NCBI GenBank assembly: GCA_008802785.1 | Contig: VUYT01000053.1 | Span: 1-64,000, forward strand | Direction: 5' to 3' | DNA length: 64,000 nt | DNA from: Symmetrospora coprosmae | Lineage: Eukaryota; Basidiomycota; Cystobasidiomycetes; Symmetrosporaceae | Shown: piece by piece, positions 1 to 11,500 of the stretch | How the letters are laid out: the number at the start of each line of letters is the position of its first letter | Numbering within the stretch: position 1 is the stretch's first letter | Translations under genes and position numbers: made by a program | The notes under the pieces: model-generated | What the model was told of the DNA's origin: nothing | Seen by the model: the letters and a program-made list of their open reading frames with translations, nothing else | Database searches by the model: none

Positions 1-509
1 CCGTTGAACGTTACCGGGGCCGACTTTTGCCCCCTGTGCGCGGCCCCAATGCTGAAGGGTATGTCGAGAAAGGCGGAGGACGTCGACCACCGGGGGGGGG
101 GCGCCCCCCCCCCCCCCCCACCATTGCAATCGCGAGGCAGTCTAGATATTCGCAGCTAACACCGGCAATCGCAGCGGAACTGAATGGAACTGCAGAGTAC
201 GCGGACAGCCAGCTCACACCGCAGTATTACCTCGCGGAACTAGCCACAACGAGCGAGATCGAGGTTCTGGTCAGTCAGCGGGACTTCGAAGCGGCATTGT
301 CGGAACTTGTGCCGAGTGTTAGTGTGGCGGAAATGGAGCACTATCGTGTCGTACAGGTGAGCTCATGCTAGTATACGCGCCGGTGCGGACGAATAAAGCT
401 GACCTGTGTCTTTGCGGCGCAGCAAAAATTCAATCCTAGTTCGGCAGATAGCCCCGCGCCGAACGGTGTGCATCACAATAAGGGCAAAGGCAAAGCAAGA
501 GCCGATTGA
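1..509 (+). CDS. PEX6: PEX6-like peroxisomal AAA ATPase, C-terminal part
   Basis: Partial gene cut by the left edge. Exons 1-356 and 423-509; the intron 357-422 (GTGAGC...GCAG) joins in phase. The readable product has the family's C-terminal block: TPQYYLAELA, then a DF-x-AAL segment, ELVPSVS, EMEHY and a final QKF, followed by a short Lys/Gly tail. This matches the end of PEX6, the AAA ATPase that with PEX1 extracts the receptor PEX5 from the peroxisome membrane. The similarity holds only from about position 125. Upstream lies a G10/C16 homopolymer hairpin, and the residues before it do not resemble a PEX6 AAA module, so the first 120 bases may be an assembly edge. PEX6 is preferred over PEX1 because of the EMEHY-x-x-VQ-x-x-F ending. 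That choice rests on family memory. Confidence 0.75.
92..119. repeat. G10-CG-C16 homopolymer hairpin
   Basis: Ten G at 92-101, then CG, then sixteen C at 104-119: a perfect inverted repeat with almost no loop. It lies inside the open frame of the PEX6 fragment, where it would encode Gly/Arg/Pro. Such tracts are error-prone in sequencing and assembly. Confidence 0.9.
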
Positions 510-643
510 TGAGGGTGTAGTCACCAATGACGCTCACGTTGTGCAGTAGCAGCATCTGGTGTCGAAACGTAGCGAAGCAGCCCTTACAAAACAGGTGAGA
601 GCTGCACAATGTCGAGCCATAGACAAGCCGCACATACGGATAT

Positions 644-1791
644 TCATGACAGTCTCCCTTCGTTCGCTTGCCGTGCCTTCTCTGCCAGTTCCAAGGGAAA
701 AGCATCGTACCCGAAGTCTCCTCCCACCGAGTCCGGGTAGCGACTGCCTCGCCCACCGTCGCTCATGTACGTATCGCTATCAGTAGCAATGCTGAGATGG
801 GCAGGATCAGGTGGCTTCGCTTCCGTTTCGGTAGGGGAGCTCGGCCATAGCGAGATGCGAATGTCTCCGGAATCGATGCGACTCCCTTCCTCGTCATCGC
901 GGCGTCGAGCTAGGGTCGGTTGCCGTGATGGTCCGTCCAAAATGGCGCTCGACTTCCGGCTAAAAGCTGTGCGGATGGACACCATTGTGCGTCGATGAAG
1001 GGACCTCGGCGGTGCAGGCTGCGACGACATGTGGAGAACCGGGTCTTGCGGTACAGGTGCAGCCGACGGGATGGGAGGAAGAGGCGCCTCGACAGGCGCA
1101 GACACAGCTGCGAATTTTTGAGCAATCGGAGGTCCTGCACCTGCTACGATCCTAGGCGTATGTGGAACAGGTGCGGCTACCTCGCCCGGGGCAAAGAAGC
1201 GGCTCATCATCTTGCTTGGCGGAAGCAGGGCCGGCGCTGGCTTGCGAGGTATGAGGCGAGGCGACTGGCTGTCACTGTGCTGCAGTGATGGTGCTGTAGG
1301 AGCTTTGCCGGCAGGCGCAAGCCTGTTGAAAGCCTTGTCGTGGCTGTCTCGATAGATAGGGTTCGAGATCGGGAACCGCTTTGGCGTTCTACGCAGCCAC
1401 CGATCCAGATGACTCGATACCTCTGTTCGCCTGCGACGTCTCCGCACCAGAGTATAGGTAACGATGATGCCGAGCGCGATCAGCAGTCCGCATCCCGCTG
1501 CGACGCCAGCGATGACTCCCGTCTTCTGCGCAGAAACAGCGGTATCCCCTTCATCGTCCGCGGCGGCCGCGGCGGCAGCAGCAGCAGAGGCAGCAGCAGA
1601 GGCAGATGCAATAGCTGACGGTCTTGCAGTCGCTGGCAGCCTTGTCGATGAGTGAGGGAATGTGAAGGTGACGCCGCTCAGATAGGAAGTGGATGTGGAT
1701 GCTGGACCTAGGCGCGCAGTTCACGCCGGCTTAGCGACTTTTGCCTGTGCCAGGGCTGGTCGATACGGTACAGCCTACCTTGAGATGTCAT
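644..1791 (-). CDS. Single-pass membrane protein with a long cytosolic tail, unknown function
   Basis: Exons 1779-1791 and 644-1707, intron 1708-1778 (GTAGGC...CTAG), 358 aa. The short N-terminal part is Ser/Thr-rich and carries a poly-Ala run (about residues 47-60). A hydrophobic segment of about 22 residues (GVIAGVAAGCGLLIALGIIV) follows and is closed by six arginines, so the remaining 270 or so residues should be cytosolic. The tail is Pro/Ser-rich with no domain I recognise. This layout (Ser-rich outside, one TM, basic stop-transfer, disordered tail) is that of fungal wall-sensor or Mid2-like proteins, but no signal peptide is visible with this start. A hydrophobic LALLLLV stretch upstream near 1900 might be a missed signal exon, but a stop precedes it. 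It runs convergent with PEX6. Confidence 0.6.
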
Positions 1792-2363
1792 AGCAGCAAT
1801 AAGCGAGGTTGCCGGCCAGGCCGACGAAATGCTTGCGACAATGCAAGCTCTGAGTCGGCGCGTTGCTATGGACGCGATTCAGGCTCGACTAAGAGCAGGA
1901 GAGCCAGCTAGACGCATGGGACCCAGCGTCCAAAGGGACAGTCGTCGCGCGAGCATACCGATGAGCCCGCGATGTAAGCCTGAGAGCTTGAAAGGGATTG
2001 CCGATTGCAGCAGACGCGGTCCAGAGTCTCGAAGCATACGAGTACTCGTACTGGATAGCACCCGGGCATCGCAGTCAGCTGGAAAACTGCCTGCAGGCAC
2101 GAGCTTCCACTAGGCAGCCGTGATGGATGCTAATCAGGGCAACGGAGGCGACTCGCTGAGTGGTGGATGCAGCTCTGCGAGCAGGTGTCAGCGGTGAGGT
2201 CACGTCCATACTCGCCACGTGACCGTCGGAAAAGGTCCGTCGTTACGAGCTCGAGGAGGACCCTCTGCAGCGGAACTGCTCTTCTGGCACCTTTCAGCGT
2301 CCTCCTGAGCAGTTGCGACCAGGTTCAGGCACCCATAGAGCTTATACGGCACATCAGGACGAA
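1792..2363. other. Intergenic, divergent promoters
   Basis: Holds the 5' regions of the single-pass membrane protein (leftwards) and the amidohydrolase (rightwards). I see no convincing gene, RNA or repeat here. Confidence 0.6.
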
Positions 2364-4758
2364 ATGTCGGAGCTTCGAGCGCGCAAGACCGCACCACCTC
2401 GACCGTCTGAAGCCGACAAGAATGGCGAGGAAACAGCGGGGAGAGCCGATATGCCGGACACAGCACCTCAAGCAGCTTCGTCCGCAGCATCATCGCTCCC
2501 TCCACCTTCCCGCTCACCCTCTATCCGCGCTTTCGGCCGTGTTCTCCTGCCTTTGGCTCTGACCGCTATTGCCGCGCTCGTTATGAGCAAGCTCAACGGC
2601 AAGCAGTATCCTTTGCGGTACGCCGTATGCACGTACGACCAGTCCGTCTACGTCAACGCACACGAGCGGGTCGACTGCGTCGTTGTGAACCGGCAGTATG
2701 TTGAGCACACTGGCAGTCTCGCCGATGTGCGCGAACGGTACGGAGATCTCGACACTTTGGGCAGCATCTCGCCCTGGACGGCCAAGAAGCGCCAGAACCG
2801 CGCTCAGATCCCGATTCTGAGCTTGACGAGTGAAGATCAAGGGGGTGAAATCCCTGGCGAAGGGCAACGAGGCGGAGCTGGCCTCAAGATTTATTACGTC
2901 AACCGCGGACAGGCCGTCTACCCCGGTCTGACCGATGCGCACGGACATATCCTGGAGTACGGGCGATCCCTCACTCAAGTCAGCCTGCACGGTGCGGCAT
3001 CTATCGGAGAAGTTGTCAGCCGCATCGTGCACTTCATCGACAAGCTGCCTGCAGAGCACAAGAACGATCTCAACAGGATCATCGAGGGCAACGGCTTCGA
3101 TCAGACAAAGTACCCAGGGCAGCAATTTCCGACCGCTGCAGATCTGGATGTGCCGGAGCTAAAAGGAAGGAAGGTCTTCCTCGTGAGAGGTGTGTTTGGG
3201 GCCTCTGCTAGGAGGGCCGACTCGCCGCTGATGCGTCCCTTGGCTGCCACGGCTGCAGTCGACCTACACGCCTGCTGGGTCTCGCCGTCTCTCCTGCAGG
3301 ATGTTGAGCTGCCGGATCATATACCCGGCGGTATCATCCTCCGGGACGCCCAAGGCGAACCGACTGGTGTCTTCCTCGACACGGCTTACGAATGGATCAT
3401 GGCTCGACTGCCACGGCCGACCGACAAAGATCGTGCTGAGTACCTACACAATGCGGCGAACGCTCTTTTGGAGAAAGGCGTCACAGGCGTGCACGATGCC
3501 GCGGCCAGCCTCGAGGCAGTCGCATTTTACAAGAGGTGAGTCAGATCAGATCAAATACGCCCAACGCGATGATGCTGACGTTCTCTATGTGCATGTCGCA
3601 TTCCTGCCAGACTGGATGAACGCAATATGTTGCCAATCAAGATCTACGCAATGGTCGCTTGTCCCGTCCTGGACGAATATTGCGGGGACGATGTCGAGCG
3701 CTACGAGGGTCCTAAGCTCACCGTGCGAAGTGTCAAGCTCTTCCTAGACGGGGCGCTCGGGTCCTGGGGCGCAGCGATGCTGGAGCCATACGCTGGTAGG
3801 TTAGGTCGAGAGGTCGAGCTTGCAGCTCAGCCTCCAGTGCCGTACAATATGGGCTGAAGGGCTGCGTCTTACCGGAACCTCGCCCCGGCAGACAACCCAT
3901 CGGAGCGGGGCATTGCACGCATGTCCCTTGAAAAGACATATGAGCTTGCCTCGAGCTGGACCAAGAAAGGCTTCCAGGTCAACACGCACGCCATCGGTGA
4001 TGCTGCAAACCGGCTCGTTGTCGACGTGTACGAGCGCTTGCTGCAGGAGCGCGGTGAAGCCGACAACAAGCAGCTGCGATACCGCATTGAGCACGCACAG
4101 ATCCTCGTGCGTCCGCTGCCCCGCGCTGAATCCCTGGCGGACGCTGATGGCCGTCTGCAACACAGTCGAAAGAGTATATCGAGCGCGCTGGGAAGCTCGG
4201 TCTGATTGCGTCCGTCCAGCCGACGCACTGCACGTCCGACATGGGGTATGCCGAGTCGCGACTTGGGCCAGAGCGCGTTCTTGGAGCTTACGCATGGCAA
4301 TCGCTTCTAGGGTGAGCGCTCTAACGAGGTGAGCACGCCAGGCCTGCTGCAAGCTGACGGCGTGGCGTCTCTCACTGGCACGCGCGCGGTTTCCTCGTCT
4401 AAGCGCCGGCGCTCCTCTCGCGCTCGGCTCCGACTTCCCCGTCGAGTCGGTGAACCCGTTTTACGGGCTGCACAGCGCCGTCACGCGCCTGAACGCGACC
4501 AACGCCTCGCCGCACGGCCCGCGCGGCTGGTATCCGCAAGAGCAGCTGACGCGCGCACAAGCCTTCGAGGGGTTCACAAGCGCAGCTGCGTGGGCCGGGT
4601 TCCAGGAAGACAAGGTCGGGACGCTGAAGCGGGGCATGCGCGCCGACCTCATCGTTACCGACCGCGACTGGATGAGGGTCGTCGACGCCCGCAAGATCAG
4701 GGAGACGCAGGTCCTGGCTACCATCGTGGACGGACGTGTGGTGCACGGCAAGCTGTAG
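2364..4758 (+). CDS. Membrane-anchored amidohydrolase, YtcJ/Amidohydro_3 family
   Basis: Five exons: 2364-3535, 3611-3795, 3892-4106, 4166-4311, 4404-4758; 690 aa; all phases close. Residues 1-60 are Pro/Ser-rich and hydrophilic, then one hydrophobic segment (LLPLALTAIAALVM) suggests a signal anchor. The metal-dependent hydrolase core follows: DAHGH (metal-binding HxH), KLFLDGALGS with the lysine that is carboxylated in the family, HAIGD, RIEHAQIL and a GSDFPV near the end. These are the metal ligands of the YtcJ group, which hydrolyses C-N bonds in N-substituted amides and formamides; the substrate is unknown. The start at 2364 is the first in-frame ATG. The exon 5 acceptor reads TCTAAG, slightly unusual. 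The N-terminal anchor is not typical of bacterial YtcJ, so the enzyme may face the secretory lumen. Confidence 0.85.
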
Positions 4759-4880
4759 AGAGTGGTGCACGAACGCTGTTGCGGGCGCCTTCAGTGAGGG
4801 GGACAAGTGAACTACAACAACGACTCGGGACCTCAGGGGGATGCATGGGTATCAATGTGCCTCAATGTGGCGAACACCCC

Positions 4881-5943
4881 TTATGCATTGCGCGGGGTGT
4901 GCGACAAGCTGTCGTCGCTCGCAGCGTTCTCCAAGCGCGACCCGCCGTTAGACAGCCGAGGGATGGCCTTGTGCATGTCGCTGGCCGTTCTGTCGTAGTT
5001 GCCGAGTCGGTGATTGCGCACGTCGATGCCGAGCACGATGAGGAAGCTCGCGACTGGTATCTCGATAAGTGCGTGAACGCCGCCGTAGATAGCTTTGATG
5101 CCCTGGTTTCGTCGGAGGCAGGAGATGCGCGCATCAAGTGCGTCAGCTAAGATGTGACACGCGAGACTAACGGGAGCGGGTGGAGAGGCGCGCACCTGTG
5201 GCGCCCAAGTCCCAGGTATATTCCTACCGCAGTAGATGGGGCAGGCGATGGCGACGCTAAGCGACCATGTGAGGAGGAAGAGGAAGACGGCAATGAAGAG
5301 GCCGCGCAAGATGGCCCGGAACAGGCGCTTCAGGAGCTGCGCTGGCCGCACAGGCGACGGGCCGATGACGTCCTCGCTCTGCACGAGCAGATCCCATGCG
5401 CGGCGCTTGAGGCCGGTGAGCTGCGACAAGCGCTCGACGAGGGCGGGTGATGGGTTCCACAGACTCCGCCAGGGCAGGCGCTTGCCCAGCCGCGCGTCGA
5501 GCTCGAGGGTCGCATTGGGCACAATGTAGTTCAGTGCGCCCTGGATGAAGTTTGTCACTGCGAGATCGCCGGCGACTGTACGCGGACGGGTGTGCGACGA
5601 CGTCAGCAGTGCTTCGTACAGGCGCGTGCCGGAAGAGGAGCTCCTGGCTGGGGCGCACTTGTATTCGGGAAGGGGAAGAAGTTGATGTTGGACTGTGAGT
5701 GGTACATGGCATAGGCTGTGCATTCCGTGCAGGCCAGGGAGGCGAGGAGTTCAGCGCGATGTGCCTGTCTATGTGCGAGGGCGGTGGCGACTGACCGACG
5801 GCGAAGTTGATGCCAGCGCTGATGATGACGGCCGGGGCGATCTGGAGGACGACGAGGATGACATCTATGGAGTACCATAAGGTTTGCTGCTGCTGCTGCT
5901 GCTGCTGTGTTACCTCCCACTTACCCTTGGCCGGAGGAGCCAT
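4881..5943 (-). CDS. Multi-pass membrane protein of unknown function (possibly DUF2456-like)
   Basis: Exons 5796-5943, 5659-5715, 5196-5575 and 4881-5102, giving 268 aa. Features in order: a short start, an eight-glutamine run, a first hydrophobic stretch (residues about 22-50), a loop with FPFPNT, a block AGDLAVTNFIQG, a strongly hydrophobic LFIAVFLFLLTWSLSVAIA near residue 165, then IKAIYGGVHALIEIPVAS and a last membrane span. The pattern fits fungal four-TM proteins annotated as DUF2456; that name is from memory and unverified. The junctions are well supported because AYAMYHSQ, NTIAGDL and APQGIKAI all form across introns. Convergent with the amidohydrolase. Function unknown. Confidence 0.7.
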
Positions 5944-6104
5944 CTGCTCGCCGGGAGTTGGACTTGCTGTGCGGCCCTTCAGAGAGTCGAGCTTGGAGGG
6001 TATGCCACAGCTGCCAGACTGCCCGTGCTCGACTGCAATGCCTCTATCTATGCTGCGCTCTTCCTGCTAGCCTAGCTCTGTCTTCCTGTCAGTGGCCTTC
6101 TGCT

Positions 6105-6123
6105 AGAGAGAGAGAGAGAGAGA
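6105..6123. repeat. (AG)n microsatellite
   Basis: About nine AG units in the gap upstream of the TFB4-like gene. A GA tract in a fungal 5' region can be promoter DNA, but nothing else supports a role. Confidence 0.9.
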
Positions 6124-6234
6124 ACGCTCGGCTCCTCGTCATGGCCAGCTCGCTCTCCATTCACGCCCAACCGAGGAAGCGCGCATACGAGTACTTGTCT
6201 GGAGGGACAGGAAGATGCACAGAGGGGAAGCAGC

Positions 6235-8078
6235 ATGTCCTCGTCAGCAGCAGCAGCAGCAGCAGCAGCGGTGACCTCCGCACCGGGAGCGGCCGGAGAC
6301 GGGACAGTCGAAGCGGCAGACCTCCTCGTCGTCATTGTGCGTCTGCAAGCGAGCGACAGTACAACAGAATGGGATACCTAGACTGACGGAACGGATGCAC
6401 GCACGCACGCACGCACGCACGCCCTCCAGCTCGACACGAATCCCTTTGCGTGGCATGCCTCTGCTCAGCCCGATCTATCCGACAAGGACAACGTCGACAA
6501 CGACGACAATGCCCTCACGTTTGACCAGGCGCTCAAGAGCGTCCTCGTCCTCTCCAATGCTCACATGGCCATGAGGCACGAGAACCAGCTCGCCGTGTAC
6601 AGCGCAGGCATAGGCGAAAGGTGCGGGGAGACTACTAGAAAGGGACCGTCGGTGGTACCGCTAACGCCGCTTGTGGTCTCGCTGCTTCCAGCTCCCTCCT
6701 GTACTCCTCGTTCGACGCGCAACGCGCTCTTCTCGGAAACACTGCAATTGGCAAGGCTCCCGGTCTCGATGAGGACAGTGACGAAGACACGAACAGCGGC
6801 AATGCTGCAGGCGACACGGCAGGATCGGACTCAAACTCGTACCAGACCTTCAGGATTGTGGACGAGGGGATCGCAAAAGGTCTTCGCGAGAACATCAGGA
6901 GGCATGCGCAGCGGGAGGGAGGTTTTCAAGCTGGCTTGCAAGACAGTGCGCGCTGCAGACTTGCAACCCAAGTGCAAACCTCGGACTCCGAGCTGACGCT
7001 AGAGGCCCCGTCGACAGAGCCGGTCGCCTTCTCGAGCGCTCTTTCCAAGGCCCTATGTCGTCAGCCACTCTCTCATCTGCTGCGGTATCGACTTGCGACC
7101 GGGAGCTGACGCACGCTGAACAACGCATGCTACCCCTTCAGACATCAATCGCCTTTCTAAAGATGAGACGCTGGCCCCGTTCAAGGCTCGCATCCTCGTC
7201 ATCAGCGTCTCGGGGGAAACGTCTGTGCAGTACATTCCAATCATGAACTGCATCTTTGCCGCCCAGAAAGCGGTGCGTGCCTTTGGTGCCCTTTTGTCCG
7301 GCAGTCTCGTGCCAGCGTGCTGAGCGACAAGCATCGCTGCCCCGTCCTCTTTTCTTGCTGCGCCATGCTTTGACCCCGCGCACCCGCCAAACAGAGCATC
7401 CCGATCGACGTGTGCAAGCTCACGCAGGAACCGACCGTCTTCCTGCAACAGGCGTCGCACCTGACAAAAGCCTCGTACTACACGCTCGAGCGCCGCTCGG
7501 GCCTCCTCCAGTACCTCCTCATGGCCTTCCTGCCGGGCGCGGCCGCGCGCAAGTATCTGCACCTCCCCTCGCAGGAGCAGATTGACCTCCGCGCGGCGTG
7601 CTTCTGCCACAAGCGCATCACCGACATTGGCTACGTGTGCAGCGTCTGTCTGTCTAGTGCGTCTTTCGTGCAGCCAAGCCAGCCGCATGCCTTTTCCTTT
7701 CGTTCACAAGCGAGCCAAATGGCGAGACTGACCGCACATGCGCCCGTCTGTACAGTCTTCTGCTCGCCGATCCCAGTGTGCACAACCTGCCGCACACGCT
7801 TTCCCATCGCTAGCCTGCGCCGCCTTATGGGCTCGGGCGGAGCAGCCTTTGGCGGCGCAGGAGCAGGAGCAGGCTCGCCTGCCGCAACAGCCGGGCCTGG
7901 GACGGGAGGACGCAAGCGGAAAGTTCCGCCCGCAGGCGCAGCCGCAGCTGTAGGCCGCAACGGCAGTCCTGGACCTGGCACACCAGCAGGAACACCAAGA
8001 GCCAAACCGGCGGCAAGGACCCGGACTCCAGCCAACGGCGGGTCGAGCGCAAGTCGGCAGGGCACGCCCACTGCTTGA
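6235..8078 (+). CDS. TFB4: TFIIH core subunit TFB4 (p34)
   Basis: Six exons: 6235-6336, 6430-6620, 6692-7059, 7142-7272, 7395-7656, 7756-8078; 458 aa. The von Willebrand A-like fold opens with LLVVILDTNPFAW. The middle carries KARILVISVSGE and PIMNCIFAAQKA, then PIDVCKL and a Leu-rich YLLMAFLP. The C-terminal zinc module has the cysteine pattern CFCH...CSVCLSIFC...CTTC. TFB4 holds p44 (SSL1) in TFIIH for nucleotide-excision repair and Pol II initiation. It is longer than yeast or human p34 (just over 300 aa) because of a poly-Ala N-terminus, an acidic linker in exon 3 and a Gly/Ala/Pro tail of about 75 residues. The junction at 7059/7142 gives LCHINRL where LCYINRL is usual. The 64 residues of linker before it could hide an extra intron. 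Confidence 0.9.
6397..6422. repeat. (GCAC)n microsatellite in a TFB4 intron
   Basis: About six perfect GCAC units just before the acceptor of intron 1. They replace the usual pyrimidine tract of that intron. Confidence 0.9.
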
Positions 8079-8513
8079 AATGTGTGCTACCTACTACCTC
8101 ATATACCTGCACCGATTGAATGCATGTTGTTGTTGTTGCGAGGACTCCTGTGCAAAAGATGCAGTCATAGCTGCACTCGTGTCATCGTGAAAGGCTTGCT
8201 GGCGTGATCTAATGCTACAACAACCAAGGATACGTCGTTTTCGTCGCGATGCCTCTTCCTACACCCAATGGAATGCCATGACAAGACGGGAGGATGAGAG
8301 CTAACCAGTGAGAGTGGAAGGCCAGTCGTCAGGACAGCGCGAAGGCATGAGTATAGCAAGCGAGGAATGCAGGGAAGAGAGCGTGAGCAATGAGGGAGAG
8401 TGGAAATGCAGAATATACATGAGATGCTTCGCATCGCTGGCCGTCCTCTGCGCCGTGGGTCAGCGGGCGTTCTTCGAGGGCATTGCGCGCTCGCGGACGA
8501 CAGCCGGGTCTCG
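8079..8513. other. Intergenic, convergent 3' regions
   Basis: The 3' ends of TFB4 and CDC24 face each other. No gene or repeat recognised. Confidence 0.6.
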
Positions 8514-11500
8514 CTACTCCGCATAGATGACGAGCGAGTTGTTGCTCCCGCCCCCGCTCTTGAGCCAGTCAAAAGCCATGGCAACATCGTCGTCGGCCTT
8601 CATGACAATCTTGTCGCCGTCCTCGTCCTCGTATCGCAGCTTGACGCTGACAGCGTCCATGCCGGCCGAGCGGCTGCCCCCGCAGAGGTGGATCTTGCGC
8701 ACGACTTTCTCGGCCAGGTCGCGGTACGAGATGGACGACAGCGCGACAATGACAAACGTGTCTTCGCCATAGTTGACCTTGAGCTTCACGGCTGCCGAGG
8801 AGGGCGAGGGCGGCGGCTGCCCGTGGGCCTGCTGGGCAGGCGGCTGCGGCGTAGACGCACCGTTCTGTCGCGCGGCAGCACCCCGCGTCGCCGTGCTGTT
8901 GCTGAGCGGGTTCGAGATGGGCGACACGGGCGACGCGCACGGCTGTGACTGGCTCGAATCGCCGCTCGAGCGGTCCGTCCCCGTGCTGCTCGAGCTGAAC
9001 CGCTTCGGCGGGTTTGTCGTGGCCGAGCCGGTGGTCGACGCGATCGTGGCGGTCGACTGATTCGCCGGAGCCTTCCGGTTGATGAAGCCAGCTGGCCCGG
9101 TTGACGGGTGAGTCGTATGATTCAGAGGCAAAGGGGGCCGTTGTTGTTGCTGCTGCTGATAGCCCTGCAGATGGTGCGGGTGCACATTGTCTGTGGGATA
9201 CGGGCTCCACTGCGCGTTGGCGTGTGGACCAGCGCTGCCAGAGGTGTTGTCCATGCGGGATGCGGCCAACGCCTGTGCGGGGTTGAGCTGGTAGACGTTG
9301 GGACTACTCGCTGACCTTGAGCGCAACGGTGGCGGCGCTACGGGATGCGTCGCCATGCCCTGTGAGTTTTGCCGCAGCATCCGGAGCGGCTCGCCGTTCG
9401 GGCCGAGTCCAATCTCCTCCATCTGCTGTGGCAGGCTTTGCCCGCGCAGGCTCGTGACGGTCGAGTTGCTCGCCGTGCTTGTCGCCGAGGAGGAAGAAGT
9501 CGATGGCGGCATGGGCGGCCCACCCCACTCGTGCGACTGCTTGTGCCGGAGGGCGTTCCGGCTGGCCGAGTGCCGCAGCGATGGGTTGCCTTCCTGGGCA
9601 GCGCTGCCGCCTCCGCTCGTGCTGGACGATGACGAGGACTGCCGAGGCAGCGATGGGACCGCTGGTGGGTATCCTCCGTTCGGCGTCTGGCTCCTCCACT
9701 GATGAATGACCGCCGAGTTGGAATCCTCCGTCTGTGCTCTCGGTCTCCCGTTGTTGCTGCTACTGTTGGCAGGTCCTCCAGCGCTATCACGCTGATGGGT
9801 GCGCTCCTGCCTGATGCCCGCAGGCATAGACTGCGTGATGTTCCCACGTCGGCCAACAAGACCCGAGCTCCGGTCGCTGGTTAGGCTCGGCGTGGATCTG
9901 CCGGTCGAAGGCTCGTAATCGCCCACGTATCCTTCGTCGCCTTCGTCGTCGAACGTCCCGCCGTAGGGATTGCTCGAGGCGTAGCTTCCCAGACTAGCGC
10001 TCGAGCCGTTCGGTCCGCCGCCAAAGCCGAAGGCATGCCCTTCCGCCGAAGAATGCCCATGGTACTGATGCATGCCGTTCATACTGCCCATTGGCACCTC
10101 GAATTGCGGCGTGTTGGGGAATTGACTGTGCGGCGAAGCGAGACGCCGTGCTGACATCTGCCCTGCTGACCGTGACCGCCGTTGCTGGACAATGTCGTCC
10201 ACCGCCTTGTCCACCGCTTTCCGCCATTGAGCGAGCTGATCCGGCGTGCGGCATTTGATGCTGAACGCCTCGTCTGTCGAGTCGCCTCGCCAATTGATCT
10301 GCAGCAGGTAGTTGTCTATACACACGCGGGACGCAGGCCGTCAGAACCGCGTCTGAGTGTGCACGCACGACGCTGAACTGAACTTACTCGGCTTTGAGAT
10401 TGGCGTGATGCCGACGATGTTATTGATAAAGATGCGCCCTTTGAGCTGGAGCATTGGCTTCATTGGCTTGTTGCCACCGGGTGTGGTCGCTCCTCCTGAC
10501 TTGCGGATCATGGAGTTTGACTTGCTCATCTTGTTCTTGCCGGTCGGCGGCGCGTCCTTGCAGCAGAGGATGATCTTCTGGAAGAGGTACACAGCGTAGT
10601 CGCGTTTAACATCCGACTTGAGCACCTCGAAGGTGTCCTGGAGGAGCAGTTCGCCAAATGCCGCAATGTCGTGGCCCTCTGTTGTCGAGGACAGGGCGGT
10701 AGAGGCAGCGCATCAACACCCAGAGAGTGAAGTTGCAAAGGAGCCAGAGAGCCAAGACAGAAAAGGAGCACGGAGCTCATGATCAGTCAACTCCACGAAC
10801 ACTTAGACTTACTCCGGATGTAGATCTCGGGCTGTAACATACTCCAATCTTCTACCCGCGTCTTGAGCTCTTCGACGCACTGCCGATTATCCTGCTTCCG
10901 CGTTTCTTCATTGACCTTCTCGTTGATCCGCTTCGTACACTCGGTCCCTGACATGAGCTCGACGTAGAATGGCCAGGACGAGTCTGTCGCTTTCAGCAAA
11001 CTCTGTTCAATGCCGTAGCAGTATCAGCACTCCTGCAGCATCACAGCAAGCTGCAGAATGACAGCCAGCTCACATCCCACAACAGGTGGTATTTGAGCAG
11101 ACGCTGCACCGGCTTGATGTGAAACATAGTAAGCTCATTCGAGTCCAGAATGTGAGAGACCCGCTGCACCGTGCATACAAGGTGGTCAGCTCGCTATGTG
11201 ACGCTCTCTCCGACGATTCAGCCACATACCGATAGAGGGCTATTCTCTTGCCGCGCAAGTGTGGCAGCGAGATCGCTCGCTGCCAGGAAGTTGGCACAAT
11301 ACGGTTGATAGCACGAGAAGCCATCCTCCTATCATTGTGACAGGTTTCCGAGATCAGCAAGAGTCTGAGCTTCGAAGCCAGTCAGGCCGAGGATGGACGA
11401 ACCATTGTGGTGAATACAGATCCAAACCTCTGCTGTTCTGGAGGTAGTGAGGCATTCGCTTCTATGCCAATGAGGACCTTGCGAGCAAAGTCAACAATGG

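Noticed and set aside
436-756. Minus-strand frame of 106 codons with several Cys/His
   Set aside because: The Cys/His spacing does not form a zinc-finger pattern and it overlaps the 3' ends of two supported genes.
4329-5150. Long plus-strand open frame of 273 codons
   Set aside because: It is Arg/Ala/Gly-rich out-of-frame reading of the amidohydrolase end and of the opposite-strand membrane protein; both of those have domain or splice support, this has none.
8569-9210. Minus-strand frame of 213 codons
   Set aside because: Shifted reading of the disordered CDC24 linker; the PB1-containing frame is the real one.
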